Below, piece by piece: positions 17,543 through 27,687 of a stretch of DNA of 38,404 nt. Origin of the DNA: Armatimonadota bacterium (GTDB taxonomy: Bacteria > Armatimonadota > JAAZEB01). Within the stretch, counting starts at the first letter, position 1, and each line of letters opens with the position of its first letter. The notes under the pieces are model-generated. The model saw only the letters and a list, made by a program, of their open reading frames with translations, searched no databases and was not told where the DNA came from. The stretch covers positions 1 through 38,404 of the forward strand of contig JAAZEB010000073.1 of assembly GCA_012512505.1 (NCBI GenBank), written 5' to 3'. The position numbers and the translations under genes are program-made.

Positions 17543-20500
17543 ATGCGCATCAACCTGAGACCGCCCGCAATCCGATCCCTGCCGGAGGAGCTGCCGGCGC
17601 CCACCGAGTTCCGCAATCCGCCCCCGGGGCACGGACCGGTGCCGTTCTGGCTCTGGAACGCCCGCCTCGAAGAGGCGGAGGTGCGGCGGCAAGTGCGCGA
17701 GCTGGCGGAAAAGGGGTGCTCCGGCGCGGTGATCCTTCCGCACCGGGGGCTGCCAATCCCCTTCCTCTCCGCGGAGTGGCTAGAGCAGGTGCGCGCCGCT
17801 CTGGACGAAGCGGCGGCGTGCGGCCTCCGCGTCTGGCTCGGCGCCCCCGACACCGAGGTCACTGCCCAACACCTGGAGCTGCGGGCGCAACACCTGCATC
17901 TCCAGGAGGTGCCGGCGGATCGCGAGCCGGTGCAGGTGCACCCCGAGGGCCAGCTCCTCGGGGCGTGGGCCGTTCCGCGCTCCGCCGACGCGGCGGTCAG
18001 CCCGGCTCCGCTGTACCCCGATGGCCGCGGCCAGATCCGCTTCGATCCCGCCGGCGAGCGTTGGCGCGTCCTTCTTTTCACCGCCCGCCCCGGAACCGCT
18101 CTCGATGCCACCCACCCCGAGGCGGCAGCCCGCCTCCTGCAGCTCACCGCCGAGCGCTATGCCGACGCGCTAGGCGATCACTTTGGCACCGTCATCGCCG
18201 GCCTCTTTCTCCTCGATACCCCCGCAATCTCCCATCCGCTCCCCTGGTCGCTGCACCTGCGCGAGGCATTCCGCCAGCGCCACGGCGACGACCTGTGCGC
18301 ATGCCTGCCGGCGCTGGCGCTCCCGCTGCCCAACGCGGCTCAGGTACGCTGCGACTACCACGCCGCGCTGACGGCGCTCTACACCAACAACTTCCTGGCG
18401 CCGATCCGGCAGTGGTGCGCCGGGCACGACCTCGAGTTCGCCGGGGTCATCTCCGCCGGCATTCCTCCTCTTGATGGCAGCGAGGCACTCCCAGCGTTGT
18501 CCGATCTGCCCGCCCTTTGCCGGACGTTCGACATCGCCGGGGTTGGCGGGGAGGCCGCGCGCCTGGATGGGCAGCCCCAGCGGCTGGCGGCGTCGGCGGC
18601 GCACCAGGAGGGGCGCACCGGCGTTCTCGCGCCGCTGGTCGCCTCCGGTTGGGGCGCCACCCTAGCGGAGCGCAAGGCGTGCGTCGATGCGCTGCTGGCC
18701 CGCGGCATCAACCGCTTCCTGCCGTTTGGGCTTTACTACACTGTTTGCGGCGAGCGCAAACGCGAGTCGACACCCTCTGAGTTCGAGCAAGAGGCGTTCT
18801 GGCCGCACTACCAGCACTTTGCCACCTACCTGGCCCGTCTGTGCGACCTGCTTGCCCGGGGCCGGCACGGCGCCCGCATCGCCCTCTTCTACCCGCTGCG
18901 CAGCCTCTGGGCCCACCACGACCTGGGGAGTTACCCCCCCGACGCCCAGGTGGCCTTCGCCGGCGCTGGCTCGCCCGATCCACTCCTGCGGGCACGGGTA
19001 GAGCACGACCTGGCAGCCCTGTGTGACCTCCTCACCACGCTGCACTTCGACTTCGACTTCATTGACGAGGAGGGGCTGGCGCGCGCCCGCATCGAGAAAA
19101 GCCGGCTCTGCCTGGGGCACGAGCGGTACGAGCTGCTCATCCTGCCCTCGGTGACCACCTGCACGCGCGCCACCTGGGCCCGTGTCGCCGCCTTCTTCGC
19201 GGCCGGCGGCAACGTGCTCTCCTGTGGGCTGCTTCCCTTCCAGAGTGGCGAGGGCCCCGCGGCAGACGCCGAGCTGCGAGCCGCCGTGCAGGAGCTGACC
19301 ACCCTCGACCCGACGGCGCCCGACCGGCCCAGCGGCACGACGGCCCGCGCCATGGGCCGCGACGCGATGCGCCCTCTGAACGTGAATCGCGCCCACGGCA
19401 GCCGCGTGGCCCGCTACCTCCCCTCCCATGTACCGCTGCCTGCCCAGCGTGCCCTCCTCATGAACACCCTGATGCGCACCCTCGTCACCCTGGACGCCGA
19501 CCTCGATTGCCCCGATCTGGTGTGCCACCAGCGCGTCACCGCCGATGGCAAGCTCTTCTTCCTCGCCAACACCACCGACGAGCCCCGGAAGGTGCGCGCT
19601 ATCTTCTACGCCCTGGGCCACCCCGAGGAGTGGGATCCCGAGACCGGCGCGGTGCGCCGCCTCTGGCACTACGCCCGCGCCGGCGAGAAGGTGACCATGC
19701 CCCTCCACTTCGCCCCTCGCCAAACCCGCGTGGTCACCTTCACCGGCACCGACACCCTGCGCGTGGAGCGCGCCAGCTTCGTCGTCACCAACGTCACCGA
19801 GGGGGAAGACCACACCCTCGTTCAGGGCCACGCCCGCGACTACGACCAGCCGCTTGATACGCCCCCCAACTGCTCCCTCGCCTGGGAGGGTGGTGGACGC
19901 TGGGCCGAGGGGATCGACAAGGGCCTGCTGGAACCACTCTCCTTCGGCGAGGTGTGGGACCTGCGCGTTTTGGGCGACAACACCCTGGTGCTGCCCGAGT
20001 GGCGCTGCCACCAGCCCCGGCCGGGCCAAGACCCCACCACGCTCGGCAGCTTTCAGGAGCACTGGGAGACCCTTACCGCGCGCCGCTCAGACTGGTGCTC
20101 GTCGCCGCCGGCCGAGGCGTGGTTCCAGACCCGCTTCCATCTGGACTCGGTGCCGCGCAACCTGTCGCTGCTGCTTGAACCGCTGGACGTGCCCTACACG
20201 GTGCTGGTCAACGGCCAGGAGGTCACTCCGCTCCAGACCGGGGTGCTCGATCCGCGCTTCCTCACCGCGGATATCGCCGAGGTGGTGGTCGAGGGCCAGA
20301 ACGTGGTGGCGCTGCGCGTCGCCTACGCCGATGCCCCGGCGAACGCCGATCGGATACCCGAGCCAGCCCGCCTGCTGGGTGACTTCACCGCGCTCCCCGA
20401 GGAGGAAGGCGAGTTCCTGCTCTACGCCGGGGTGCCGGAACGGATCCGCACCGGCTCCTGGACCGACCAGGGCTTTCCCCACTTCACCGGCGTGCTGGAG

Positions 20501-20800
20501 TATACCCAGCCGCTGTTCGTCGCGCCCGACTACTTCGAGTTCCGGCTGATGCTGGTCTGCGAGCAGCCGGCGGCAATCGTGGAGGTGCTGGTGAACGGCA
20601 AGCCGGCCGGGGTGCGCTGCTGGCCGCCCTACGCGGTGGATGTCTCCGAGCTCCTCTTCGCCGGGGAGAACCAGGTCACCCTGCGCGTCACCAACACCGC
20701 GGTCAACGCCCTGCTGGGCCGGCCGCGCCCCTCCGGCATCCTCGGCCCCGTGCGCATCGAACCGTACGCCCGCATTGAGGTGAAGGTTCCCCGGCAGTAG
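17543..20800 (+). CDS. Large glycoside hydrolase-like protein (GH106/alpha-L-rhamnosidase-like)
   Basis: ORF 17051..20800 with start chosen at MRINLRPPAIRS (17543). N-terminal FWLWNARLEEAEVRRQVRELAEKGCSGAVILPHRGLPIPFLSAEWLEQVRAALDEAAACGLRVWL; C-terminal beta-sandwich VNGKPAGVRCWPPYAVDVSELLFAGENQVTLRVTNTAVN. Confidence 0.65.
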   Translation: MRINLRPPAIRSLPEELPAPTEFRNPPPGHGPVPFWLWNARLEEAEVRRQVRELAEKGCSGAVILPHRGLPIPFLSAEWLEQVRAALDEAAACGLRVWLGAPDTEVTAQHLELRAQHLHLQEVPADREPVQVHPEGQLLGAWAVPRSADAAVSPAPLYPDGRGQIRFDPAGERWRVLLFTARPGTALDATHPEAAARLLQLTAERYADALGDHFGTVIAGLFLLDTPAISHPLPWSLHLREAFRQRHGDDLCACLPALALPLPNAAQVRCDYHAALTALYTNNFLAPIRQWCAGHDLEFAGVISAGIPPLDGSEALPALSDLPALCRTFDIAGVGGEAARLDGQPQRLAASAAHQEGRTGVLAPLVASGWGATLAERKACVDALLARGINRFLPFGLYYTVCGERKRESTPSEFEQEAFWPHYQHFATYLARLCDLLARGRHGARIALFYPLRSLWAHHDLGSYPPDAQVAFAGAGSPDPLLRARVEHDLAALCDLLTTLHFDFDFIDEEGLARARIEKSRLCLGHERYELLILPSVTTCTRATWARVAAFFAAGGNVLSCGLLPFQSGEGPAADAELRAAVQELTTLDPTAPDRPSGTTARAMGRDAMRPLNVNRAHGSRVARYLPSHVPLPAQRALLMNTLMRTLVTLDADLDCPDLVCHQRVTADGKLFFLANTTDEPRKVRAIFYALGHPEEWDPETGAVRRLWHYARAGEKVTMPLHFAPRQTRVVTFTGTDTLRVERASFVVTNVTEGEDHTLVQGHARDYDQPLDTPPNCSLAWEGGGRWAEGIDKGLLEPLSFGEVWDLRVLGDNTLVLPEWRCHQPRPGQDPTTLGSFQEHWETLTARRSDWCSSPPAEAWFQTRFHLDSVPRNLSLLLEPLDVPYTVLVNGQEVTPLQTGVLDPRFLTADIAEVVVEGQNVVALRVAYADAPANADRIPEPARLLGDFTALPEEEGEFLLYAGVPERIRTGSWTDQGFPHFTGVLEYTQPLFVAPDYFEFRLMLVCEQPAAIVEVLVNGKPAGVRCWPPYAVDVSELLFAGENQVTLRVTNTAVNALLGRPRPSGILGPVRIEPYARIEVKVPRQ

Positions 20801-20910
20801 CGGCCGCCAGCGAGGTGCCCGGCTGCCCAGCGTGGAATCGGGGGGAACGGAAGCCCGACAATCGGCCGGCGCCGCCGCCGGCCACCCTGAGGCCCGGGAG
20901 GAGAGTGGCG

Positions 20911-22179
20911 ATGGCGGAAGCATCGCGGTGGAAAGTGACACCCGAAGACCGGCGGATCCTGCGCGAGCTGGCCAAGCAGCAGCTTGAGGCGGCGCACGAT
21001 CCGATCATGGAGGAGCGCCGGCGGCTCTGGTACTGCCATAACGCGCTGCAGGGCGAGCGCCCGATGGTGCTCATCGAGCTGGGGGGCGTGTGGGAGGAGA
21101 TCTTCTCCCCCGCCGATTTGCGCTGCCAGGAGGAGTGGGCGCGCAGCCTTGAACTGGGCATGCGGCTAGCGCTCTACCAGTACGCCCACGTGCCGGACGA
21201 CAGCGTGGTGGACCCCTTCGTGCGCTGCAACTGGTTTGTCCACCAGGGCGACTACGGCGTCGCGGCCCAGTTCGTCCGGGGCGAGGACATCCAGGGCCGG
21301 CAACTGGGCTACCGCTGGGACCATCCGATCAAAGACCTGGAGCGCGACTTCGAGAAGCTGCGCCCGCGCACCTTCAGCGTCGACCGCGAGGGCACCCTCG
21401 CCTGGAAGGCGCACCTGGAAGAGGTCTTCGACGGCATCCTGCCGGTGGTGATCCGCGGCGGCTTCTGGTGGACCGTCGGCATGACCTGGCCGGCGGTGAA
21501 CCTGATCGGCCTGGAAAACCTGATGCTCTACATGCATGACCAGCCGGCCGCCCTCCACCGGCTGATGGCTTTCCTGCGCGACGACCACCTCGCTTTCGCC
21601 GAGTGGCTGGAGCGCGAGGGGCTCCTCACCCTGAACAACGAGAACGACTATATCGGCTCCGGCTCGCGCGGCTTCACGCACGAGCTGCCTCAGCCCGACC
21701 GACGCGAGGGTGACCCCGTTCGCCTGAAAGACCTGTGGGTGCTCTCCGAGTCGCAGGAGACGGTGGGCATCTCTCCCGCCATGTTTGCCGAGTTCATCTT
21801 CCCCTATCAGCAGGCGGTGGCCGAGCGCTTCGGGCTTTGCTACTACGGCTGCTGTGAGCCGGTACACAGCCGCTGGGAGAGCCTGCGAAAGCTCCGCAAC
21901 CTGCGCAGCGTCTCCATCTCGCCCTGGTGCGACCAGGAGTTGATGGCCGAGATGCTAGGCGGGCGCTACGTCTTCTCGCGCAAGCCGGCGCCATCGCTCA
22001 TCAGCACCGGCCACTGGGATGAAGACGCCATCCGCGCCGATCTACGCCGCACCCTGCGCGCCGCCCGCGGGTGCAGCGTCGAGCTGGTGATGAAAGATGT
22101 CCACACCGTGAACCGCGAGCCGTGGCGCCTCGGCCGCTGGGGTGAGCTCGCCCACGAGGTGATCGCTGAGGGCAAGTGA
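20911..22179 (+). CDS. URO-D superfamily protein, 'YYGCCEPVH' type (uroporphyrinogen decarboxylase-like; methyltransferase-like fold)
   Basis: Start at 20911 after GGGAGGAGAG; FAEFIFPYQQAVAERFGLCYYGCCEPVHSRWESLRKLRNLRSVSISPWCDQELMAEMLGGRYVFSRKPAP. Confidence 0.75.
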   Translation: MAEASRWKVTPEDRRILRELAKQQLEAAHDPIMEERRRLWYCHNALQGERPMVLIELGGVWEEIFSPADLRCQEEWARSLELGMRLALYQYAHVPDDSVVDPFVRCNWFVHQGDYGVAAQFVRGEDIQGRQLGYRWDHPIKDLERDFEKLRPRTFSVDREGTLAWKAHLEEVFDGILPVVIRGGFWWTVGMTWPAVNLIGLENLMLYMHDQPAALHRLMAFLRDDHLAFAEWLEREGLLTLNNENDYIGSGSRGFTHELPQPDRREGDPVRLKDLWVLSESQETVGISPAMFAEFIFPYQQAVAERFGLCYYGCCEPVHSRWESLRKLRNLRSVSISPWCDQELMAEMLGGRYVFSRKPAPSLISTGHWDEDAIRADLRRTLRAARGCSVELVMKDVHTVNREPWRLGRWGELAHEVIAEGK

Positions 22180-22225
22180 TAGGTGATAGGTGATGGGTGA
22201 TAGGTGATAGGTGTCAGGTGTCAGG
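22177..22225 (+). repeat. Heptanucleotide tandem repeat, 7 units of TGATAGG-like (TGATAGG x2, TGATGGG, TGATAGG x2, TGTCAGG x2)
   Basis: Direct reading; the first unit supplies the TGA stop of the preceding CDS. Confidence 0.9.
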
Positions 22226-22335
22226 GGCCGGGAGCCATAAACAACTACTCTGCCGAGCTGCCCCATTGGGCTGCCCCCCGGCGCGCGGGTTCATGCGCGC
22301 ACCCGCTTCCTTCCCACGCGCTGCCTTAACGGCGC

Positions 22336-22349
22336 ATGATATATGTCAT
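22336..22349. promoter_or_regulatory. FNR/CRP-family-like operator upstream of hcp (ATGAT-ATAT-GTCAT)
   Basis: 14-bp near-palindrome; centred ~42 bp upstream of a TSS predicted from TACCAT (22373-22378). Confidence 0.45.
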
Positions 22350-22421
22350 AGCCGCGGCGGCCTTCCATCTGCTACCATGCAGCCGTTGAAATCGTGATAC
22401 CGATCCGAAGGAGACGGCAAC

Positions 22422-24080
22422 ATGGGAATGTTTTGTTACCAGTGCGAGCAGACCTGGCGCGGCACGGGGTGTACCCGCTTCGGCGTGTGTGGCAAAGACC
22501 CGGAGACCGCCGCGCTTCAGGACCTACTAGTTTACGGCGCCCAGGGCCTGGCGCTCTACGCCCACCGCGCCCGGCAGCTCGGCATCGCCGACCGCGAGAT
22601 TGACATCTTCACCCTTGAGGCGCTGTTCACTACCGTTACCAACGTCAACTTCGACGCCGAGCGGCTGGCCGGCATGGTAGGCAAGCTGGCGCGGCTGCGC
22701 GACCGGGCGCGCTCGCTTTACGAGGAGGCCTACCGGAAACAGCACGGGGAGGTGCCCGCGCCGCTCGGCGGCCCTGCCGCCTGGACGCCAGCCACGACGC
22801 TGGAGGAGCTGGTTGCCCAGGGGGAGGCGGTCGGCATCACTCAGGGGGCGCAACGGCACGGCGCGGACGTGAACGCGTTGGTGCAACTGGTTCTCTATGG
22901 GCTGAAGGGGATGGCCGCCTACGCCGACCACGCCCACATCCTCGGCTACGATGACGATTCGGTGTTCGCCTTCGTCCACGAGGCGCTGGCAACCCTGGCC
23001 GGCGACAAACTGACCGTGCCCGACCTGCTGGCACTGGCGCTGAAGGTGGGCGAGATGAACCTCAAGGTGATGGCGCTGCTCGACGCCGCCAATACTGACA
23101 CCTACGGCCACCCCGTGCCGACGCGCGTGCGTGTCACCCCGGTGAAGGGAAAGGCGATCCTCGTCTCCGGGCACGATCTGAAGGATCTGGCGCTGCTGCT
23201 GGAGCAGACGCAGGGCAAAGGCATCAACGTCTACACCCACGGCGAGATGCTGCCGGCGCACGGCTACCCAAAGCTGAAGCAATATCCGCATCTGGTGGGC
23301 AACTACGGCAGTGCCTGGCAAAACCAGGAAGAGGAGTTCGCCGCTTTCCCGGGCGCGATCCTGATGACCACCAACTGCATCCAGGCGCCCGCCGAGAGCT
23401 ATCAGGACCGCCTCTTCACCACCGGTCTGGTGGCCTGGCCGGGGGTGCGGCACGTGGCCGATAAGGACTTCACCCCGGTGATCGAGGCGGCGCTGGCCGC
23501 GGAAGGCTTCGCCGAGGACGCCCCGGCGCAAGAGATCACCGTCGGCTTCGGACACCACACCGTGCTGGGAGTGGCCGATACGGTGATCGAGGCGGTGAAG
23601 TCTGGCGCCATCCGGCACTTCTTCCTGATCGGCGGCTGCGACGGCGCCCGCGACGAGCGCGGCTACTACACCGAGCTGGCGGAGAAGGTGCCGCAAGACT
23701 GCGTGATCCTGACGCTGGCGTGTGGCAAGTACCGCTTCAACAAGCTGCCGTTCGGCGAGATCGGCGGTCTGCCGCGCCTGCTAGACCTCGGCCAGTGCAA
23801 CGATGCCTATTCGGCAATCAAGATCGCCCAGGCGCTGGCCGACGCCTTCGGTGTTGGCGTGAACGACCTCCCGCTGTCGCTGGTGCTCTCCTGGTACGAG
23901 CAGAAGGCGGTCGCCATCCTGCTGACGCTGCTGCACCTGGGCATCCGGGGAATCCGGCTGGGCCCCAGCCTGCCGGCGTTCCTCACCCCGTCGATCCTCC
24001 AGGCGCTGGTAGAGAACTTCGGCATCACCCCGACCACCACTGCCGACGAGGATCTGAGCGCCCTCCTCGGCGCGGCCTGA
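22422..24080 (+). CDS. hcp: Hybrid cluster protein / hydroxylamine reductase
   Basis: [44 protein letters not shown]...[30 protein letters not shown]...[13 protein letters not shown]...[43 protein letters not shown]: diagnostic Hcp sequence. Confidence 0.97.
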   Translation: MGMFCYQCEQTWRGTGCTRFGVCGKDPETAALQDLLVYGAQGLALYAHRARQLGIADREIDIFTLEALFTTVTNVNFDAERLAGMVGKLARLRDRARSLYEEAYRKQHGEVPAPLGGPAAWTPATTLEELVAQGEAVGITQGAQRHGADVNALVQLVLYGLKGMAAYADHAHILGYDDDSVFAFVHEALATLAGDKLTVPDLLALALKVGEMNLKVMALLDAANTDTYGHPVPTRVRVTPVKGKAILVSGHDLKDLALLLEQTQGKGINVYTHGEMLPAHGYPKLKQYPHLVGNYGSAWQNQEEEFAAFPGAILMTTNCIQAPAESYQDRLFTTGLVAWPGVRHVADKDFTPVIEAALAAEGFAEDAPAQEITVGFGHHTVLGVADTVIEAVKSGAIRHFFLIGGCDGARDERGYYTELAEKVPQDCVILTLACGKYRFNKLPFGEIGGLPRLLDLGQCNDAYSAIKIAQALADAFGVGVNDLPLSLVLSWYEQKAVAILLTLLHLGIRGIRLGPSLPAFLTPSILQALVENFGITPTTTADEDLSALLGAA

Positions 24081-24087
24081 GGCAACC

Positions 24088-24113
24088 GGGGGGCGCACGG
24101 CGGGGCGCCCCCC
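24088..24113 (+). terminator. Terminator-like hairpin after hcp
   Basis: GGGGGGCGC-ACGGCGGG-GCGCCCCCC, 9-bp perfect stem 8 nt after the hcp stop; no U-tract. Confidence 0.5.
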
Positions 24114-24143
24114 GTACCGACAAGCCGCACCCCAGCACGACTC

Positions 24144-24173
24144 TTGACGCCGCCGCGCCCGCGCCGCTATACT
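24144..24173 (+). promoter_or_regulatory. Promoter of the Crp/Fnr gene, predicted leaderless
   Basis: TTGACG (24144-24149), 18 nt, TATACT (24168-24173); ATG at 24180, 7 nt downstream of the -10. Confidence 0.6.
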
Positions 24174-24179
24174 GGGAGC

Positions 24180-24854
24180 ATGGCGAGCGAGCGAAGGAAC
24201 CCGTGCGAGCTAGCGCGCGACTTCCCGATCTTCGCGGATCTGGACGAGGTGAGCGCCAGCGCCCTGCTGTCGCGCGGCACCATTCAGCACTACCACAAGG
24301 GCCAACCCCTCTTTGACGAAGGGGATGCCTGCCGCGGACTGTTCCTCATTCAGTCCGGGGCGGTGAAGATCTACAAGCTCTCGGAAAGCGGTCGCGAGCA
24401 GATCCTGGCAATCCTGCGCGCCGGCGACTCGGTAGCGGAGCTGCCGCTGTTCGACCGCGCCCCCTACCCGGCTTCCGCCGCCGCCCTGGAACCGACCACG
24501 ATCCTGTTCATCCCCCTGCACCGCTTCGACGCGGAGATGGAGCGCAACCCGCGCCTTGCGCTGGCGATCATCCGCACCCTCGCCCGACGCATGCGCACCC
24601 TGGTGGATCTGATCGCCGACCTCTCCCTCCGCCAGGTGCGCCAGCGCCTAGCCCGCCTGCTGCTGGAAGAGTCTGGCGGCCGCGCCGAGTTCCGCCTGGA
24701 GTTCACCAACGAGGAGCTGGCCGCCCGCCTGGGAAGCGTTCGCGACGTTATCTCCCGCACCTTGAGCGGCCTGCAGAACGACGGTTTGATCCGCGTGCAG
24801 GGCCGCCGCATCTCCCTCCTGGACCCCGACGCCCTCCGCGAAGAGGCCGGCTGA
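24180..24854 (+). CDS. Crp/Fnr family transcriptional regulator
   Basis: MASERRNPCELARDFPIFADLDEVSASALLSRGTIQHYHKGQPLFDEGDACRGLFLIQSGAVKIYKLSESGREQILAILRAGD...; C-terminal HTH FTNEELAARLGSVRDVISRTLSGLQNDGLIRVQGRRISLLDPDAL. Confidence 0.94.
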   Translation: MASERRNPCELARDFPIFADLDEVSASALLSRGTIQHYHKGQPLFDEGDACRGLFLIQSGAVKIYKLSESGREQILAILRAGDSVAELPLFDRAPYPASAAALEPTTILFIPLHRFDAEMERNPRLALAIIRTLARRMRTLVDLIADLSLRQVRQRLARLLLEESGGRAEFRLEFTNEELAARLGSVRDVISRTLSGLQNDGLIRVQGRRISLLDPDALREEAG

Positions 24855-24955
24855 GCCTCGCGCGACCCGGCGGCACGCCGGTGGCCCGGCAGGGAGGCGC
24901 TCTGTGGGCGCCGAACCTGGGCGCCAGTACGGGCGTGGAGACAGGGGGAGATTCA

Positions 24956-27637
24956 ATGCGGAGCGTGCTGCCCATACTGGTGGCGCTGCTGGCTGTTCTG
25001 GCACTGCCGCCGGCCGCGCTGGCCGCACCGACGATCGTCGTGAACCTGGGGAAGTACCCCTCGGCGCAGCGGGCCGGCACGGACGAGGCGAACGTCCGGT
25101 GGGGCGACGCCGACCCGACCGACGACACCCTCTGCACCGAGGCGTTCGCGGCGCTGGAGGCGCAGCGCGCCCTGCGCAAGATGACGGGAGCCCGCAACGC
25201 CTTCGCGATCGTGGACGACCGCGCCGCGCCGGCCGGCGACCTGATCCTCGTCGGCGGCCTGAAGAGCAACGCCCTCTCCGCCCGCTTTGCCGGCGCCTTG
25301 GGGGTGAGCCAGGCGGAGCTGGAGAAGCTGGGGCCGGAGGGCTACCGCATCCGCTCGCGAGACGTGGGGGGCCGTCGGAGCACCCTGGTGGCCGGGGGCG
25401 GGCGCGTCGGCACGCTGTATGGAGTCTACGACTTCCTGCACCGCCTGGGAGTGCGCTGGTACGCCCCGGGGGAGCTACACGAGGAGATCCCGCCGCGATC
25501 GCTGGCCTACCTGCCTCGGTTCGACGTGACGGAATCGCCCCGGTTCCTGACGCGCGGCTTCCACGCCTGGGAGAACCGCGGCGACCCGGAGTTCCTCCTC
25601 TGGATGGCGCGCAACCGCCTCAACTACTGGTGCGTGGAGCAGGAGCCGAAGCCGTTGCTGCACAAGCTCGGCATCATGCTGGTGGGGGGCGGCCACATCC
25701 TGACCCAGTACTACCTGGGGCCCAACAACCCTTACCCGTACGACCACCCAGCCTTCACGGGTGATGAAGGGAAGCCGAGGGATCCCTATCCGACGAGTGC
25801 CGAGTTCCGGGGAGACGCGAATGGAGACGGCACGCTGAGCTACTTCGAGGCGCACCCGGAGTGGTATGCCCTCATCCAGGGGCAGCGCAGCAGCCACATC
25901 GTGGGGGACGGCGGCGACAACTTCTGCACCTCCAACCGCGACGCGATGGCGGAGTGGATGAAGAACGCCGTGGCGGACCTGGTGGAGGGCCGCTACAAGG
26001 ACGCCGGGCTGATGAACGCCTGGATGCTGGACGCCGGGCGCTGGTGCGAGTGCGCCGAGTGCCGTGCCCTCGGCACGCCGACCGACCGCAACCTCCTCTT
26101 CGTGCATGAGTATGCGAAGGCGATCAAGCAGGCGCAGGCCGAGGGCCGCCTTCACCGTCCGGTGCGGCTCCTCTTCCTGGCCTACGCCGACGTGCTGGAA
26201 CCCCCAACGCGCCCCCTGCCGCCCGACTTCGACCCCGAGACGTGCATCGCCACCTATTTCCCGATCACCCGCTGCTACGTGCACCGCTTCGACGACCCCC
26301 ACTGCTCGCGGAACGCCGCCTACGTCCGGCACCTCTACGGGTGGGCTCGCGACCCCGAGAGGCACTACCAGGGGCAGATCTGCATCGGGGAGTACTACAA
26401 CGTCTCCGGCTACCGCTGCCTGCCCGCCTGCTTCATGAGCACGATGGCGACCGACATCCCCTACTACTACGCGCGCGGCGCCCGGCACTTCCACTACATG
26501 CACTGCACCACGAAGAACTGGGGGAACAAGGCGCTCACCAACTGGCAGATGGCCCGCCAGCTCTGGGATCCCGGCGTGAACTGCGAGGCGCTGTGGCAGG
26601 ACTACTTCTCCGGCCGCTACGGCCCGGCCGCGCACCCGATGCGCCGCTTCTACGAGTCGCTGGAGCAGATGCTGGGCAACGTCACGGAGCTGAAATACGG
26701 GCTGGCCGGCCGCCTGCAGTCGGGCGCGAAGGAGCTCTTCCCGACGACGCACCTGCGCTACGAGCGCACGACCTACCCGAAGGACGACGGCCCCGATCTG
26801 CTGGAGATCCTGGAGGCCTCGCGTCGCTGCCGTCAGATCCTGGACGACGTGCTGCGGAGGCGCCTCCCGGAGCGGGTGCGGCAGCGGGTGGCCGAAGATG
26901 AGCGCGGCTTCACCTATGGCGAGCGCACCCTCGCCTTCTACGACGCGTTGGCCCGCGCCTACCTCCGCCAACGGGAAGGGAAGGAAGCCGAGGCGCGGCA
27001 GGCGTTCCGCGAGGCGTCGAAGCTGGCCGGCCTGCTGAAGGCGGACACCACCTCGGCGCTGCACTCCTCCAGCCACGCCAGCGCGCCGGATGCGCTTGCC
27101 GCCAGCTATGCCTCGGGCGCGCTCACGGTCCTCTCGTCACTGCTGGGGCCGCTGGAGCCGGAGCAGGTGAAGGCCTGGGACCCGGCGCGCGGCCCGCTGA
27201 CCCTCACGGGCAAGGAGTTCGAGGGCGGCGGCGCCACGCGTTTCGGCTACGTCCTGCACCGCTACCCGGAGCGGGAGAAGATCTCGGACCAGGGGAACTA
27301 TGTCTATGGGCAAGGCTCCGGCCTCGACCGCATCCACGCCTGGTTCCGCCTGGAGAAGCGGCCAGAGGGCGAGATGGCGCTGGTCCTGGTCGGCATCAAA
27401 TGCCCCCAGCCGGCCGGCGGCGAGGTGCTGGGCGAGGTGCGCGTGAACGACACCCTCGTCTTCTCCGGCAGTGTGCCCTTTGCCGAGCGCGACCTGACCC
27501 GGCACGAGGTAGCCGTGCCCGCCCAGGCGCTGAAGGAGGGCGTGAACCGCATTGAGGTCCGCAACACGCAGCCCGGCGGGCAGGTCGGCAACCGCCCCTG
27601 GTTCGGCATCGACCGGGTGGAGCTATCGGCACGGTAA
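24956..27637 (+). CDS. Secreted DUF4838-type protein (alpha-glucuronidase/GH20-like N-terminus, glycoside-hydrolase-like)
   Basis: Signal peptide MRSVLPILVALLAVLALPPAALAA; ...LVAGGGRVGTLYGVYDFLHRLGVRWYAPGELHEEIPPR...ESPRFLTRGFHAWENRGDPEFLLWMARNRLNYWC...WMLDAGRWCECAECRALGTPTDRNLLFVHEYAKAI. Confidence 0.8.
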   Translation: MRSVLPILVALLAVLALPPAALAAPTIVVNLGKYPSAQRAGTDEANVRWGDADPTDDTLCTEAFAALEAQRALRKMTGARNAFAIVDDRAAPAGDLILVGGLKSNALSARFAGALGVSQAELEKLGPEGYRIRSRDVGGRRSTLVAGGGRVGTLYGVYDFLHRLGVRWYAPGELHEEIPPRSLAYLPRFDVTESPRFLTRGFHAWENRGDPEFLLWMARNRLNYWCVEQEPKPLLHKLGIMLVGGGHILTQYYLGPNNPYPYDHPAFTGDEGKPRDPYPTSAEFRGDANGDGTLSYFEAHPEWYALIQGQRSSHIVGDGGDNFCTSNRDAMAEWMKNAVADLVEGRYKDAGLMNAWMLDAGRWCECAECRALGTPTDRNLLFVHEYAKAIKQAQAEGRLHRPVRLLFLAYADVLEPPTRPLPPDFDPETCIATYFPITRCYVHRFDDPHCSRNAAYVRHLYGWARDPERHYQGQICIGEYYNVSGYRCLPACFMSTMATDIPYYYARGARHFHYMHCTTKNWGNKALTNWQMARQLWDPGVNCEALWQDYFSGRYGPAAHPMRRFYESLEQMLGNVTELKYGLAGRLQSGAKELFPTTHLRYERTTYPKDDGPDLLEILEASRRCRQILDDVLRRRLPERVRQRVAEDERGFTYGERTLAFYDALARAYLRQREGKEAEARQAFREASKLAGLLKADTTSALHSSSHASAPDALAASYASGALTVLSSLLGPLEPEQVKAWDPARGPLTLTGKEFEGGGATRFGYVLHRYPEREKISDQGNYVYGQGSGLDRIHAWFRLEKRPEGEMALVLVGIKCPQPAGGEVLGEVRVNDTLVFSGSVPFAERDLTRHEVAVPAQALKEGVNRIEVRNTQPGGQVGNRPWFGIDRVELSAR

Positions 27638-27687
27638 TAGGCTTTGGGCACGAAGGCATGAATGGGAGGCGAGGGTTTGGGCAGACG

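Noticed and set aside
22177-22225. Possible CRISPR array from short direct repeats
   Set aside because: Units are 7 bp with no spacers; simple tandem repeat.
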